From the NCBI GenBank assembly GCA_001801575.1, contig MGYC01000031.1, forward strand, positions 1 to 51,183: a stretch of 51,183 bases of DNA. The letters run 5' to 3'. Each line of letters begins with the position of its first letter. The stretch's first letter is position 1. The DNA comes from Gammaproteobacteria bacterium RIFCSPHIGHO2_12_FULL_41_20 (GTDB lineage Bacteria; Pseudomonadota; Gammaproteobacteria; DSM-16500). The notes below the pieces were generated by a model. The model was not told the origin of the DNA. It ran no database searches and was given only the letters and a program-made list of their open reading frames with translations. Of this stretch, positions 26,678 to 34,717 are shown piece by piece. The position numbers were made by a program, and so were the translations under genes.

Positions 26678-27931
26678 ATGAGCCTTATTAATAATATGCT
26701 CAAAGAGTTAGAAAAACGCGAGTCGTCCTCGCGTTATATTCCTCTTACTACATTAGGAGATATCCAATTACGTGGAAAATTTTCTCTCTTGCGCAAAAGG
26801 ATGCTTTTTTTAAGTGGATTACTCTTATGTTTTATCTTGATTACAGTTATTATTTTTTTGAGTTATAAGAAAAAACCACCGTTACTAAAGCAAAAGACGT
26901 TTAATGAGCATGTGTTAGTACAACCTGTAGCATTAGTTAATGAAGATAATAATACTTGGTTGAAACCCGCGAATGTTACGGGTATTACCTTACAAGTCAA
27001 AGATGATATTACTGAACTGTCTTTCTTGCTTGATCATGCGGTTCTATACCGTTTAAGCAGCGATGGTATGCATAATAGGCTATCTCTTATTTTAGATCAT
27101 GCCCATTTGCAGTCGGCTCTTCCTCCGGTTCGGTATTTGCATACGGCAATACAAGGGCTGAGTGCAGAAGAGATTCATGGAGATATGCGGGTTACTTTCA
27201 CCATCGCGCCTGATGCCATAGTAAAATATATCAATCTCAATGATGAGAAAAACCATCCAGAACTTGTGGTTGCTATAGCTAGTCATCATGTAACTGAACC
27301 GCTTATCTCGGAGTCAAATGATTTTACTAAAACTCCTGCTGTGCAAACCTTATTATTACAGCAATATCAAGACGCTTTAAGTATGGTGGGAAATGGTTAT
27401 CATCAACAAGCGATTAAGCAATTGTCTTCTATTCTTAAAGTAGATCCACGTTATAAAAATGCTCGCGTGTCGCTCGTAGCCCTACTCATAGATCAAGGCA
27501 ATACACACAAGGCTATCCAAGTTATCGATGCGGGATTAAATTTATCAGCAGATTATGTGCCATTTTTTGAATTAAAAGCACGGGTATTAGCACAGCAAGG
27601 AAAAGCTAGTGAAGCTATCCAATTATTACAGCAAGTTTCACCATCATTGGTAGATAACCCTGACTATTATGCTTTAATTGCTGCTCTCTATGAAAGGATA
27701 AACAAAAATATGTTGGCGGTAAAATTATATAAAGAATTACTGAATGTAAATATTCATAATGGAAGTTGGTGGTTTGGATTGGGCGTATCCTTGGATAAAT
27801 TAGGATACAAAAAAGATGCTATTCAATCCTATACGCGAGCGGTTACAGAAGGGCATTTAAACCCAGCGTCGATTGCGTACTTGCAGAATCGTTTACAAGC
27901 ATTACAAGAGGATGATAATGCAAAGGAGTAA
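26678..27931 (+). CDS. mshN: MSHA biogenesis protein MshN (TPR)
   Basis: Bitopic inner-membrane protein: a short cytoplasmic start (SLINNMLKELEKRES, which matches MshN), one membrane helix at about 43-65, then a periplasmic region. Residues about 235-410 form TPR repeats, seen in the patterns YQDALSMVGNGYHQQAIKQL, YKNARVSLVALLIDQGNTHK and GLGVSLDKLGYKKDAIQSYT. It starts 3 bp after mshM, and mshE begins inside its last codons. Confidence 0.88.
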   Translation: MSLINNMLKELEKRESSSRYIPLTTLGDIQLRGKFSLLRKRMLFLSGLLLCFILITVIIFLSYKKKPPLLKQKTFNEHVLVQPVALVNEDNNTWLKPANVTGITLQVKDDITELSFLLDHAVLYRLSSDGMHNRLSLILDHAHLQSALPPVRYLHTAIQGLSAEEIHGDMRVTFTIAPDAIVKYINLNDEKNHPELVVAIASHHVTEPLISESNDFTKTPAVQTLLLQQYQDALSMVGNGYHQQAIKQLSSILKVDPRYKNARVSLVALLIDQGNTHKAIQVIDAGLNLSADYVPFFELKARVLAQQGKASEAIQLLQQVSPSLVDNPDYYALIAALYERINKNMLAVKLYKELLNVNIHNGSWWFGLGVSLDKLGYKKDAIQSYTRAVTEGHLNPASIAYLQNRLQALQEDDNAKE

Positions 27932-29615
27932 AAAAAGTTATATAGCCGAGATGCTGTTGGAAAAAAAATTAATAACAGATAAACAATTAACTACGGCATT
28001 AGCTGAGCAAGAAAAAACAGGAAAAAAAATCGGGAGAATTCTTGTTGAATTAGGCTATATTGATGAAGTGAATTTATTAAGAATACTATCAGAGCAATTA
28101 CATATTCCATTTGTAGATCTTAAAGATTACCCATTAGATTCTAATTTAGTAAGGTTGCTTCCTGAGTTCTATGCTCGGCATTTTCGTGCAATTGTCTTAA
28201 AAAGAGAACCAGATGGATTGCTAGTTGGGATGATTGATCCACAAGATTTTATTGCGCAAGAAGAGCTAGAGCGGATTTTACAAGAAAAAATTAAAAGAGC
28301 GCTTATCTCTGAAGAAGACTTGCAATATGCACTTGATAATACTTATCGGCGCTTCGAAGATATTTCTCGCTTTGCAGAAACTTTATCAGCTGAATTAAAT
28401 CCAGAAGCGCAGGATATTTTTTCAGACACACAAGTATTTAGTTCTGAAGATATGCCAGTTGTTAATCTATTGCGTTCTATTTTTGAAGATGCTGCGCAAG
28501 TGAACGCATCTGACATTCATATTGAGCCTGGTGATAATGTATTGCGTATTCGTATACGTATTGATGGTGTTCTACATGAACAGGTTGTTGAAGAAAAAGC
28601 AATTACGCAAGCATTAGTACAGCGCATAAAACTTATTTCCGGATTAAATATTGCTGAGAAACGCTTACCTCAAGATGGCCGGTTTAGTGTTAGTGTGAGA
28701 GGAAAAAATTTTGATGTTCGTGTTTCTACTTTGCCAGTACAATATGGTGAGTCTGTAGTAATGCGTCTACTTAATCAATCAGTAGATCTATTAAAATTAG
28801 ATCGACTAGGCATGCCACATTCTGTATATGAATATTATCATCGCGCTATTTACGCCACGTATGGATTATTGTTAATAGTGGGGCCTACCGGCAGTGGAAA
28901 AACAACCACATTATATGCGTCATTAAATGAACTAAATAAGCCAGAAGATAAAATTATTACTGTTGAAGATCCTATAGAATATCGATTACCACGTATTAAT
29001 CAGATACAAGTGAATACAAAAATTAATCTTACTTTTTCTAATGTTTTGCGCTCTATTCTACGCCAGGATCCAGATATTATTATGATTGGTGAATTACGTG
29101 ACTATGAAACGGTAGAAATTGCTATTCGTGCAGCCATGACTGGGCATCTCGTATTATCTACTCTACATACCAATGATACCATTAGTACAGCGGTGCGTTT
29201 ATTAGATATGGGTGCAGCGGGCTATTTAGTTGCGGGTGTGTTACGAGCCGTATTAGCACAGCGATTAGTGCGGCGTATTTGTCCGCAATGTATCATGGAT
29301 TATATTTTAAGTGACTCTGAAAAAGTTTGGCTTGAGACTGTTGGCCATGGGGAATATTTAACAAGTGTATTTAAATATGGGAAAGGTTGTCAATTTTGTC
29401 GTCATACAGGTTATTCTGGTCGAGTAGCTATTTTTGAGTTGTTACCAATGTCGAATGAATTAATCGAAGCACTACGCCACTCAGATACAGGTGCTTTTGC
29501 ACGTTTAGCAGTAAAACAGCCGCTTTATCGTTCTCTTTTGCAAACCGGCTTAGATATGGTTGTGCGTGGAGTGACCACCGTGCGGGAAATTATCAATATG
29601 GCAGGGGAAATTTAG
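27918..29615 (+). CDS. mshE: MSHA pilus extension ATPase MshE (PilB/GspE family)
   Basis: Hexameric motor that powers pilus extension. Walker A is GPTGSGKTTTLYA, the Asp/Walker B region is ILRQDPDIIMIGELRD, the His box GHLVLSTLHTND is intact, and the zinc tetracysteine (CPQC and CQFC) is present. The N-terminal MshEN region, which binds cyclic di-GMP in Vibrio, has a good second motif (KIGRILVELGYIDEVNLLRI) but a degraded first one, with Tyr8, Ala10 and Lys17 where Arg, Gly and Gly are expected. It overlaps mshN by 14 bp. Two upstream in-frame ATGs are less likely. Confidence 0.94.
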   Translation: MQRSKKSYIAEMLLEKKLITDKQLTTALAEQEKTGKKIGRILVELGYIDEVNLLRILSEQLHIPFVDLKDYPLDSNLVRLLPEFYARHFRAIVLKREPDGLLVGMIDPQDFIAQEELERILQEKIKRALISEEDLQYALDNTYRRFEDISRFAETLSAELNPEAQDIFSDTQVFSSEDMPVVNLLRSIFEDAAQVNASDIHIEPGDNVLRIRIRIDGVLHEQVVEEKAITQALVQRIKLISGLNIAEKRLPQDGRFSVSVRGKNFDVRVSTLPVQYGESVVMRLLNQSVDLLKLDRLGMPHSVYEYYHRAIYATYGLLLIVGPTGSGKTTTLYASLNELNKPEDKIITVEDPIEYRLPRINQIQVNTKINLTFSNVLRSILRQDPDIIMIGELRDYETVEIAIRAAMTGHLVLSTLHTNDTISTAVRLLDMGAAGYLVAGVLRAVLAQRLVRRICPQCIMDYILSDSEKVWLETVGHGEYLTSVFKYGKGCQFCRHTGYSGRVAIFELLPMSNELIEALRHSDTGAFARLAVKQPLYRSLLQTGLDMVVRGVTTVREIINMAGEI

Positions 29616-29639
29616 CGTTGATTTAGGGAGCATTGTTTA

Positions 29640-30863
29640 ATGCCACAATTTATGTACCGTGGTCGTGATCAAAGTGGGCAATTACGTACCGGCCAGCGTA
29701 TTGCTCTATCTGTAGATGAATTAAATGATGTGTTAATGAAAGAAGGTATTATTCCTATTCAGATTGTGGCAATACAATCTCCGAATATACGTTGGGAAAA
29801 ATTAAAGTCTTGGATGCAAGGGAAAAATGTTAAGTTAGAAGAGTTAGCTGTTTTTTTTCGACAAATGCAATTACTACATAGTGCGGGTGTGTCTATTATT
29901 GTTGCTATCAAGCAGCTAGCGAGTTACACACGTAGTTGCCGTTTAAATCAGGCTTTGCTGGGGGTTGTGGGTAATTTAGAAAATGGTCAGAATTTAACAG
30001 CCTCTATGCAAAATTATCCTGATGTTTTTTCTCCATTGATGATTAATATTGTTCAGATTGGTGAAAATACGGGACGTCTAGACCAAGCTTTTTCTCATAT
30101 TAGCCAATATATCGAATTTGAGTTAACAACGAAGAAGCAAGTCAAAACGGCATTTCGTTATCCTATTTTTGTGTTAATTACCATAATAGTAGTGTTTATT
30201 ATATTAAATATTTTTGTGATCCCATCGTTTTCCAGGTTTTATTCTGGTTTGCAGATGCCATTACCTTGGGAGACAACACTTATTATCGGGGTTTCACATT
30301 TTTTTGTTGAATATGGAATATATTTATCTTTATTAATTTTACTCGGGGTTATTATTTTAATACGTTACACGATGACTCCAGCAGGTAGTTATCATTGGCA
30401 TAAGATTGAATTACGTTTACCCATTGTTGGTCGTTTATTACAGCATGTATTTCTTATTCGTTTTTGCCAATCATTAGCGATCATTTTGAATTCTGGAATT
30501 TCCTTAGCAACAGGATTAACACTTGCAAAAAATAGTATGACTAATACCTATATTAAAGGACAAATTGCCAAGATGCAGGAGCAAATCGAACGTGGCATGA
30601 CAATTAGTCAAGCAATAGAAAAGGTTGCATTATTTACCATGATGGAAATACAGATTCTAGCGGTGGGAGAAAGTAGTGGGGAATTATCCCCTGCATTAAG
30701 TTACATTGCTAATTTCCACACGCAGGAAATTGAGTTTGAGCTTAAACGTATCTCTGATATTATAGGACCTGTTTTGCTTGGCCTAATAGCCGGGGTAATA
30801 TTGATTCTTGCTTTAGGCGTTTATTTACCAATATGGAATATGGTAAATTTAGTACGTGCATAG
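29640..30863 (+). CDS. mshG: MSHA inner-membrane platform protein MshG (PilC/GspF family)
   Basis: Polytopic platform protein on which pilins are assembled. Two GspF repeats are visible: ELAVFFRQMQLLHSAGVSII (about residue 62) and FLIRFCQSLAIILNSGISLA (about 270). ENTGRLDQAFSHISQYIEFE and ESSGELSPALSYIANFHTQE are the paired signature segments, and three membrane helices occur at about 172-195, 218-240 and 374-396. Length 407 is normal. It follows mshE by 24 bp and precedes the pilin gene by 22 bp. Confidence 0.93.
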   Translation: MPQFMYRGRDQSGQLRTGQRIALSVDELNDVLMKEGIIPIQIVAIQSPNIRWEKLKSWMQGKNVKLEELAVFFRQMQLLHSAGVSIIVAIKQLASYTRSCRLNQALLGVVGNLENGQNLTASMQNYPDVFSPLMINIVQIGENTGRLDQAFSHISQYIEFELTTKKQVKTAFRYPIFVLITIIVVFIILNIFVIPSFSRFYSGLQMPLPWETTLIIGVSHFFVEYGIYLSLLILLGVIILIRYTMTPAGSYHWHKIELRLPIVGRLLQHVFLIRFCQSLAIILNSGISLATGLTLAKNSMTNTYIKGQIAKMQEQIERGMTISQAIEKVALFTMMEIQILAVGESSGELSPALSYIANFHTQEIEFELKRISDIIGPVLLGLIAGVILILALGVYLPIWNMVNLVRA

Positions 30864-30885
30864 TTAATAAGGATGAAAGAGTGAA

Positions 30886-31254
30886 ATGATAGGACGACAA
30901 TTTGGTTTCACATTGATTGAGTTGGTGATAGTGATTGCGATTATTGGTATTCTTTCTGTAGTGGCAATTCCTAAGTATATTGATTTAACATCAGTGGCAC
31001 AAAGCAATGCGACTAATGCGGTAGCTGGAGCTTTATCTTCTGCTAATGCAAGTAATTATGCAGCCAGAAAATTGAGTTCTTCTTTTGGGGCTGCGGTAGC
31101 TAATTGTACGGCTGTTTCTGACGCTTTACAAGGCGGGTTACCAACGGGTTATACGATTACAGCATTAACTGTTGCAGCAGATGCAACAGTAACGTGTACG
31201 TTAACAGGCCCAAGTTCGACTACAGCTACTTTTACTGCTACTGGGGTTTCTTAG
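30886..31254 (+). CDS. mshA: MSHA-type major pilin (MshA-like)
   Basis: Type IV prepilin with leader MIGRQFG and mature start FTLIELVIVIAIIGILSVV (Glu5 present). It keeps the class-specific AIPKYIDLTSVAQSNA after the helix. The mature pilin is about 115 residues, short for MshA (about 170). Its head is Ala/Thr-rich with a pair of Cys (VANCTAV and VTCTLTG) that could form the D-region disulfide. Only one pilin gene follows mshG (no separate mshB or mshF seen), so it is probably the main subunit. Confidence 0.88.
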   Translation: MIGRQFGFTLIELVIVIAIIGILSVVAIPKYIDLTSVAQSNATNAVAGALSSANASNYAARKLSSSFGAAVANCTAVSDALQGGLPTGYTITALTVAADATVTCTLTGPSSTTATFTATGVS

Positions 31255-31281
31255 AACATGTAGAAATAGGAAATTATTGTT

Positions 31282-31623
31282 ATGGCAAAATCATATAAAG
31301 ATATTGCGCAAGACTCTTCTGGTGCTTTGGCGAAATTGCGTAAAGATATTCCAGAAGTCATGAGTGGGTTTAGTGCACTTGCTCAAGCAGCTACTAAAGA
31401 TGGGGCTTTAGATAAGAAAACTAAAGAATTAGTTGCTATTGCTTTAGCAGTAGCTGCCCGTTGTGATGGATGTATTGGGCTACATATGCAGACTGTAATT
31501 AAATTAGGCACAACCCGTGCGGAATTACTAGAAACACTGGGTATGGCTATTTATATGGGTGGTGGGCCATCTGCTGTTTATGCGGCTGATGCTTTAAAGG
31601 CATTTGATGAGTTAACTGCTTAA
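31282..31623 (+). CDS. Carboxymuconolactone decarboxylase/AhpD-like protein
   Basis: 113 residues with the CMD/AhpD-type motif CDGCIGLHM (Cys-x2-Cys-x3-His), which in AhpD-like proteins is the redox-active centre acting on peroxides or peroxiredoxins. The leading KKTKELVAIALAVAARC and later EALGMAIYMGGGPS-like segment (LETLGMAIYMGGGPSAVYAA) are typical. It follows the pilin gene closely and precedes the methyltransferase by 9 bp; any link to the pilus is unknown. Confidence 0.88.
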   Translation: MAKSYKDIAQDSSGALAKLRKDIPEVMSGFSALAQAATKDGALDKKTKELVAIALAVAARCDGCIGLHMQTVIKLGTTRAELLETLGMAIYMGGGPSAVYAADALKAFDELTA

Positions 31624-31632
31624 TGGTTTTTT

Positions 31633-32457
31633 ATGTATTCTGGTTCTTTAGATTTATCCGGTGTTTCTAAAACACTGTTATTACCATTATTCGGTCGAGC
31701 CTTATTGAGCCAGAAAGCTCATATGCCGATTTATGATCAGCATGCCGTTGAGCTAATTAATAAACTGGATTACAGTTTTGATGAATTTAAAGAATATATT
31801 GACGAACGTGTTTCTATATGGTGGCTGGCACGGGCTTATCATTTTGATAGAGCCATTAAAGGATTTCTAAGATATTATCCTAAGGCAACCATTGTTAATT
31901 TAGGCGCTGGTTTAGACACGACGTTTTATAGAGTAGATAATAGTAAACTAACCTGGATTGATCTTGATTTGCCGGAAGTAATGACTCTAAGAAAAAAATT
32001 ATTACCACCATCGCAGCGTGTCTATCACATAGCGCAATCTGTTTTTGATGGTCGTTGGGTAGAAGAAGTACGGTTTTTTGGTGGCCAATTGTTCTTTATT
32101 GCTGGGGGATTACTTTCATACTATCCAGAAGAGCAAGTAAAAAAGTTATTGTTGCAGTTGGCAGAATATTTTCCTGGCGCTGAATTTATTTTTGATTCTA
32201 TTCACACAAAAGGAATAGAGCATGCCAATGCGATGCTTGCTTACGTTAATATTCCCAATGCCAAATGCCAATGGGGGCTGGATGATGTTAATCAACTTAT
32301 TAATTGGTCTTCTAAAATTCAATTAATGTCAGCTATCCCTTATTTTAAAAATATTAAAATTAAATATAAATTTCCCTTGCTATTGCGTTTTCAAATGATT
32401 AAATATGATTTTTCCCATAAACATGGGATCATCCATATAAGATTTGCAAGAAGATAA
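31633..32457 (+). CDS. Class I SAM-dependent methyltransferase, LCMT/TcmP-like
   Basis: A 274-residue methyltransferase of the leucine carboxyl methyltransferase-like family. The SAM-binding motif IVNLGAGLDTTFYRVD is followed by WIDLDLPEVMTLRKKLLP, typical of this group, and GGQLFFIAGGLLSYYPEEQV lies in the centre. Members modify polyketides or other small acids; the substrate here is unknown. It probably shares a transcript with the AhpD-like gene. It converges with the host-attachment-family gene, leaving only a few bases. Confidence 0.82.
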   Translation: MYSGSLDLSGVSKTLLLPLFGRALLSQKAHMPIYDQHAVELINKLDYSFDEFKEYIDERVSIWWLARAYHFDRAIKGFLRYYPKATIVNLGAGLDTTFYRVDNSKLTWIDLDLPEVMTLRKKLLPPSQRVYHIAQSVFDGRWVEEVRFFGGQLFFIAGGLLSYYPEEQVKKLLLQLAEYFPGAEFIFDSIHTKGIEHANAMLAYVNIPNAKCQWGLDDVNQLINWSSKIQLMSAIPYFKNIKIKYKFPLLLRFQMIKYDFSHKHGIIHIRFARR

Positions 32458-32462
32458 ATAGA

Positions 32463-32906
32463 CTATCCATATGCTTCACTGTGTAGCAGACTTAAAAGTT
32501 TATCATGAGATAAATGAATCACATCTTTTTGTATGTTATGCGATATCAGATTTTTAACGTGTTTATCAAGATGCTGAAATAATAAACCATGCATAGTAGG
32601 GGGGATAATAATAATAAGTTTTTGATATTCATTGTTTGTTCTCCCATGCTGAAGCGCTTTGGCAATTTCACGTGCAAAATTATCAATGGCTACTTTTTTG
32701 GGGTCGGTATGTGATTCATAGGCGCTACCACTAGCTGCATCGGTTTTATAATGGCCAGGTTTGTCTGAAGTTAGATAATCACTTTTTTTAAGTTTATTTT
32801 CCGGATGCACTATTTCTTTTAATAAGGATATTTCTTTATTTTTTTCATATAGATAGAATCTACACAAGCTAGAGTTAGCGACAATAACCCAGATTGTATG
32901 ATGCAT
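32463..32906 (-). CDS. Host-attachment family protein (AtsE-like)
   Basis: Resembles the family named after proteins needed for host-cell attachment (AtsE). The start HHTIWVIVANSSLCRFYLYE, the block ETHTDP-like SAYESHTDPKKVAIDNFARE, and the ending IIIIPPTMHGLLFQHLDKHV with a late HLSHDKL are typical. No signal peptide, so a cytoplasmic protein despite the name. A longer frame from 32954 would put its start inside an inverted repeat; GGAGA at 32914-32918, seven bases before the ATG at 32906, supports the shorter form of 147 residues. Confidence 0.8.
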   Translation of the reverse strand: MHHTIWVIVANSSLCRFYLYEKNKEISLLKEIVHPENKLKKSDYLTSDKPGHYKTDAASGSAYESHTDPKKVAIDNFAREIAKALQHGRTNNEYQKLIIIIPPTMHGLLFQHLDKHVKNLISHNIQKDVIHLSHDKLLSLLHSEAYG

Positions 32907-32942
32907 TCTGAAGTCTCCATCAATATACCCTAGTATATACCC

Positions 32943-32989
32943 ATTACACTTCAAGATGCGATTTTTAGCATCGCATCTTGAAGTGTAAT
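32943..32989. repeat. Perfect 20-bp inverted repeat (hairpin)
   Basis: The arms ATTACACTTCAAGATGCGAT and its exact reverse complement are separated by seven bases (TTTTAGC). It lies just upstream of the attachment-family gene, between it and the ABM monooxygenase, both on the minus strand. No T-run follows on either strand, so a transposable palindrome or a regulatory hairpin is more likely than a terminator. Confidence 0.85.
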
Positions 32990-33017
32990 AAGTATATCAC
33001 TGAAATTCACATTTTTA

Positions 33018-33317
33018 TTAAATTAAACGCCAATAGGTTTTTGGAGATTGCTCTTCGAACATTTCTTTGGAAAGACGCTTCTTGAATTCTTGCATTTCAG
33101 GTTTTTTATTGTGTTTTTCAAAAGCTTCTTTATTTTTCCATAACATGTATACCATAAATTCAGTAGGGTTATCGATGGATTGGTGAATATTATAGAGAAT
33201 ACAACCTGAATCTTGGCGAGAATGTTCCATTAGTTGCATAAGGTAGTGTTTCATATAATCTTCCATTCCTGGTTTAGTAAGACCTGCTATCATCACAGCA
33301 AAATTTTTATTGTTCAT
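33018..33317 (-). CDS. ABM-family (antibiotic biosynthesis monooxygenase-like) protein
   Basis: A 99-residue dimeric ferredoxin-like protein. The pattern AGLTKPGMEDYMKHYLMQLM, then DSGCILYNIHQSIDNPTEFM, with VYMLWKNKEAFEKHN, fits the ABM/YgiN group. Such proteins act as quinol monooxygenases or unknown oxidative-stress enzymes; the substrate cannot be read. AGGAGC lies just before the ATG. A long perfect palindrome lies about 35 bases upstream of its start. Confidence 0.82.
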   Translation of the reverse strand: MNNKNFAVMIAGLTKPGMEDYMKHYLMQLMEHSRQDSGCILYNIHQSIDNPTEFMVYMLWKNKEAFEKHNKKPEMQEFKKRLSKEMFEEQSPKTYWRLI

Positions 33318-33351
33318 ATGTGCTCCTGGAACAGCCTTTATTAGATTCTAC

Positions 33352-33387
33352 CCTTTGTATGCGACAAAATTTTGTCGCATACAAAGG
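33352..33387. repeat. 36-bp perfect palindrome
   Basis: CCTTTGTATGCGACAAAA is followed at once by its exact reverse complement. There is no loop, which suits a protein-binding operator, a recombination site or a cruciform better than a normal terminator. It lies in the promoter region of the ABM gene (minus strand). The rest of the 275-bp gap to the STAS-permease gene also holds the inverted repeat at 33431-33509. Confidence 0.85.
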
Positions 33388-33430
33388 ATTACGCCATACA
33401 TTAGATCAATTATTGTCCATAATGGCAAGC

Positions 33431-33509
33431 GGAGTCGCGGGGGTTTCTGCTGGATAAAGGATGGCAAGTGGAGAAGCGGGTATAAAAGCGCAGAAACCTC
33501 CGCAACTCC
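33431..33509. repeat. Inverted repeat, 20-bp arms with overlapping direct repeats
   Basis: The arm GGAGTCGCGGGGGTTTCTGC is mirrored at 33490-33509 with two mismatches. In addition ATGGCAAGCGGAGTCGCGGG recurs as ATGGCAAGTGGAGAAGCGGG at 33461-33480, giving an internal direct repeat. It sits upstream of the MCE transport operon, in a stretch that is GC-rich against its surroundings. The last arm ends about 80 bp before the first ATG of the operon. Confidence 0.65.
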
Positions 33510-33592
33510 TATAAATCTTTTTACTTTTCAGTATCTTCTGATTAATAATAGTTATTTGCATACGTCATTACGTTAAAAAGATAAAAATTATT

Positions 33593-34717
33593 ATGACTAT
33601 CCTAACAGACGGTTTTTTAAAGCTGGATGCTCCAAAGAAACAGTTAATGCTACAAGGAGAGTGGACATTAGCTAATATTGCTAAAATAAAATGTGCACTA
33701 GAAAAATTATCTCTACAATCTTTAACTAACCTTATGATTGATGGCAGTGCTATTACCAAAATGGATAGTGCAGCGGCATGGTTGATTACGCAATATTTGC
33801 TTTCTTTCCAAAACAAGAAAATAATCGTTCATTTACAAAATTTTTCAGAGCAACAGCAAAAATTGATAGCCTTGGTTAAAGAAAATAATTTTTCACAATC
33901 AGATATTCCTAAAGTTAAAAAATTAAATTGGATCGCTCAAGTAGGATTTTCTACTGTTGAGAAACTCAAAGAAATGTATGCATTTTTAAGCTTTGCCGGC
34001 ATGTTAACATTAGAGTCATTGCGTATTTCTCGTTACCCCCGTCATGTGCGATGGCGAGCCATTGTTAGCACTATAGATAAAACCGGTTATCAAGCTTTAC
34101 CAATTATCGCATTATTATCTTTTATGATTGGGGTAGTGATTTCTTATCAAATGGGCAACCAACTGCGTAACTATGGTGCCAATGTTTTTATTGTTAATTT
34201 ACTAGGCCTTTCTGTGCTTAGAGAGTTTGGGCCATTACTTACAGCTATCATGGTGGCAGGAAGAACAGGTTCTGCATTTGCTGCACAATTAGGCATTATG
34301 AAAGTTAACCAAGAAATTGACGCTCTTAATACTATGGGAGTAACACCAGCAGAATTATTATTGTTACCTAGGCTTGCTGGGTTAATTATAATTTTACCGT
34401 TATTAACTATGTGGTCTGATGTTTTTGGTATTATTGGTGGCATGGTAATGGCGAATAATATGCTAGATGTGACTTGGTATGATTTCTTGCAGCGTTTTCA
34501 ACATGAGATTCCTTTACGGGCATTAATTATCGGTTTAGGAAAGGCACCAGTTTTTGCTTTGCTTATTGGTAGTATTGGCTGTTTTCAAGGTATGCGGGTG
34601 GCGGGCAGTGCCGAAAGTGTTGGATACCATACTACGAGAAGTGTCGTTTTGGCGATTTTTTTTATCATCATTATAGATGCTATATTTTCTGTAGTCTTTA
34701 GTAAGTTTAAATTATGA
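33593..34717 (+). CDS. mlaE: MCE lipid transporter permease with N-terminal STAS domain (MlaB-MlaE fusion)
   Basis: Residues 1-100 form a STAS domain (LQGEWTLANIAKIKCALEKL; LMIDGSAITKMDSAAAWLI), the role of separate MlaB in E. coli. The rest is an MlaE-type permease: ISYQMGNQLRNYGANVFIVN, the highly conserved LTAIMVAGRTGSAFAAQLG, and EIDALNTMGVTPAELLLLPR, with about five membrane segments. Together with the ATPase and MCE protein it moves phospholipids between membranes. Its stop overlaps the ATPase start by 4 bp. A preceding GC-rich inverted repeat may affect expression. Confidence 0.92.
   Translation: MTILTDGFLKLDAPKKQLMLQGEWTLANIAKIKCALEKLSLQSLTNLMIDGSAITKMDSAAAWLITQYLLSFQNKKIIVHLQNFSEQQQKLIALVKENNFSQSDIPKVKKLNWIAQVGFSTVEKLKEMYAFLSFAGMLTLESLRISRYPRHVRWRAIVSTIDKTGYQALPIIALLSFMIGVVISYQMGNQLRNYGANVFIVNLLGLSVLREFGPLLTAIMVAGRTGSAFAAQLGIMKVNQEIDALNTMGVTPAELLLLPRLAGLIIILPLLTMWSDVFGIIGGMVMANNMLDVTWYDFLQRFQHEIPLRALIIGLGKAPVFALLIGSIGCFQGMRVAGSAESVGYHTTRSVVLAIFFIIIIDAIFSVVFSKFKL

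Noticed and set aside
18255-31254. Type II secretion system
   Set aside because: GspE/F/D/H-type proteins are present, but the MshI, MshK (DPTRPP), MshM and MshN types, and a single major pilin after mshG, identify an MSHA pilus; no gspC, gspL or gspM order is seen.
32907-32954. Upstream extension of the host-attachment-family gene (16 extra residues)
   Set aside because: The extension overlaps an inverted-repeat arm and has no Shine-Dalgarno sequence, whereas the ATG at 32906 has GGAGA at the right distance and begins with family-like sequence.
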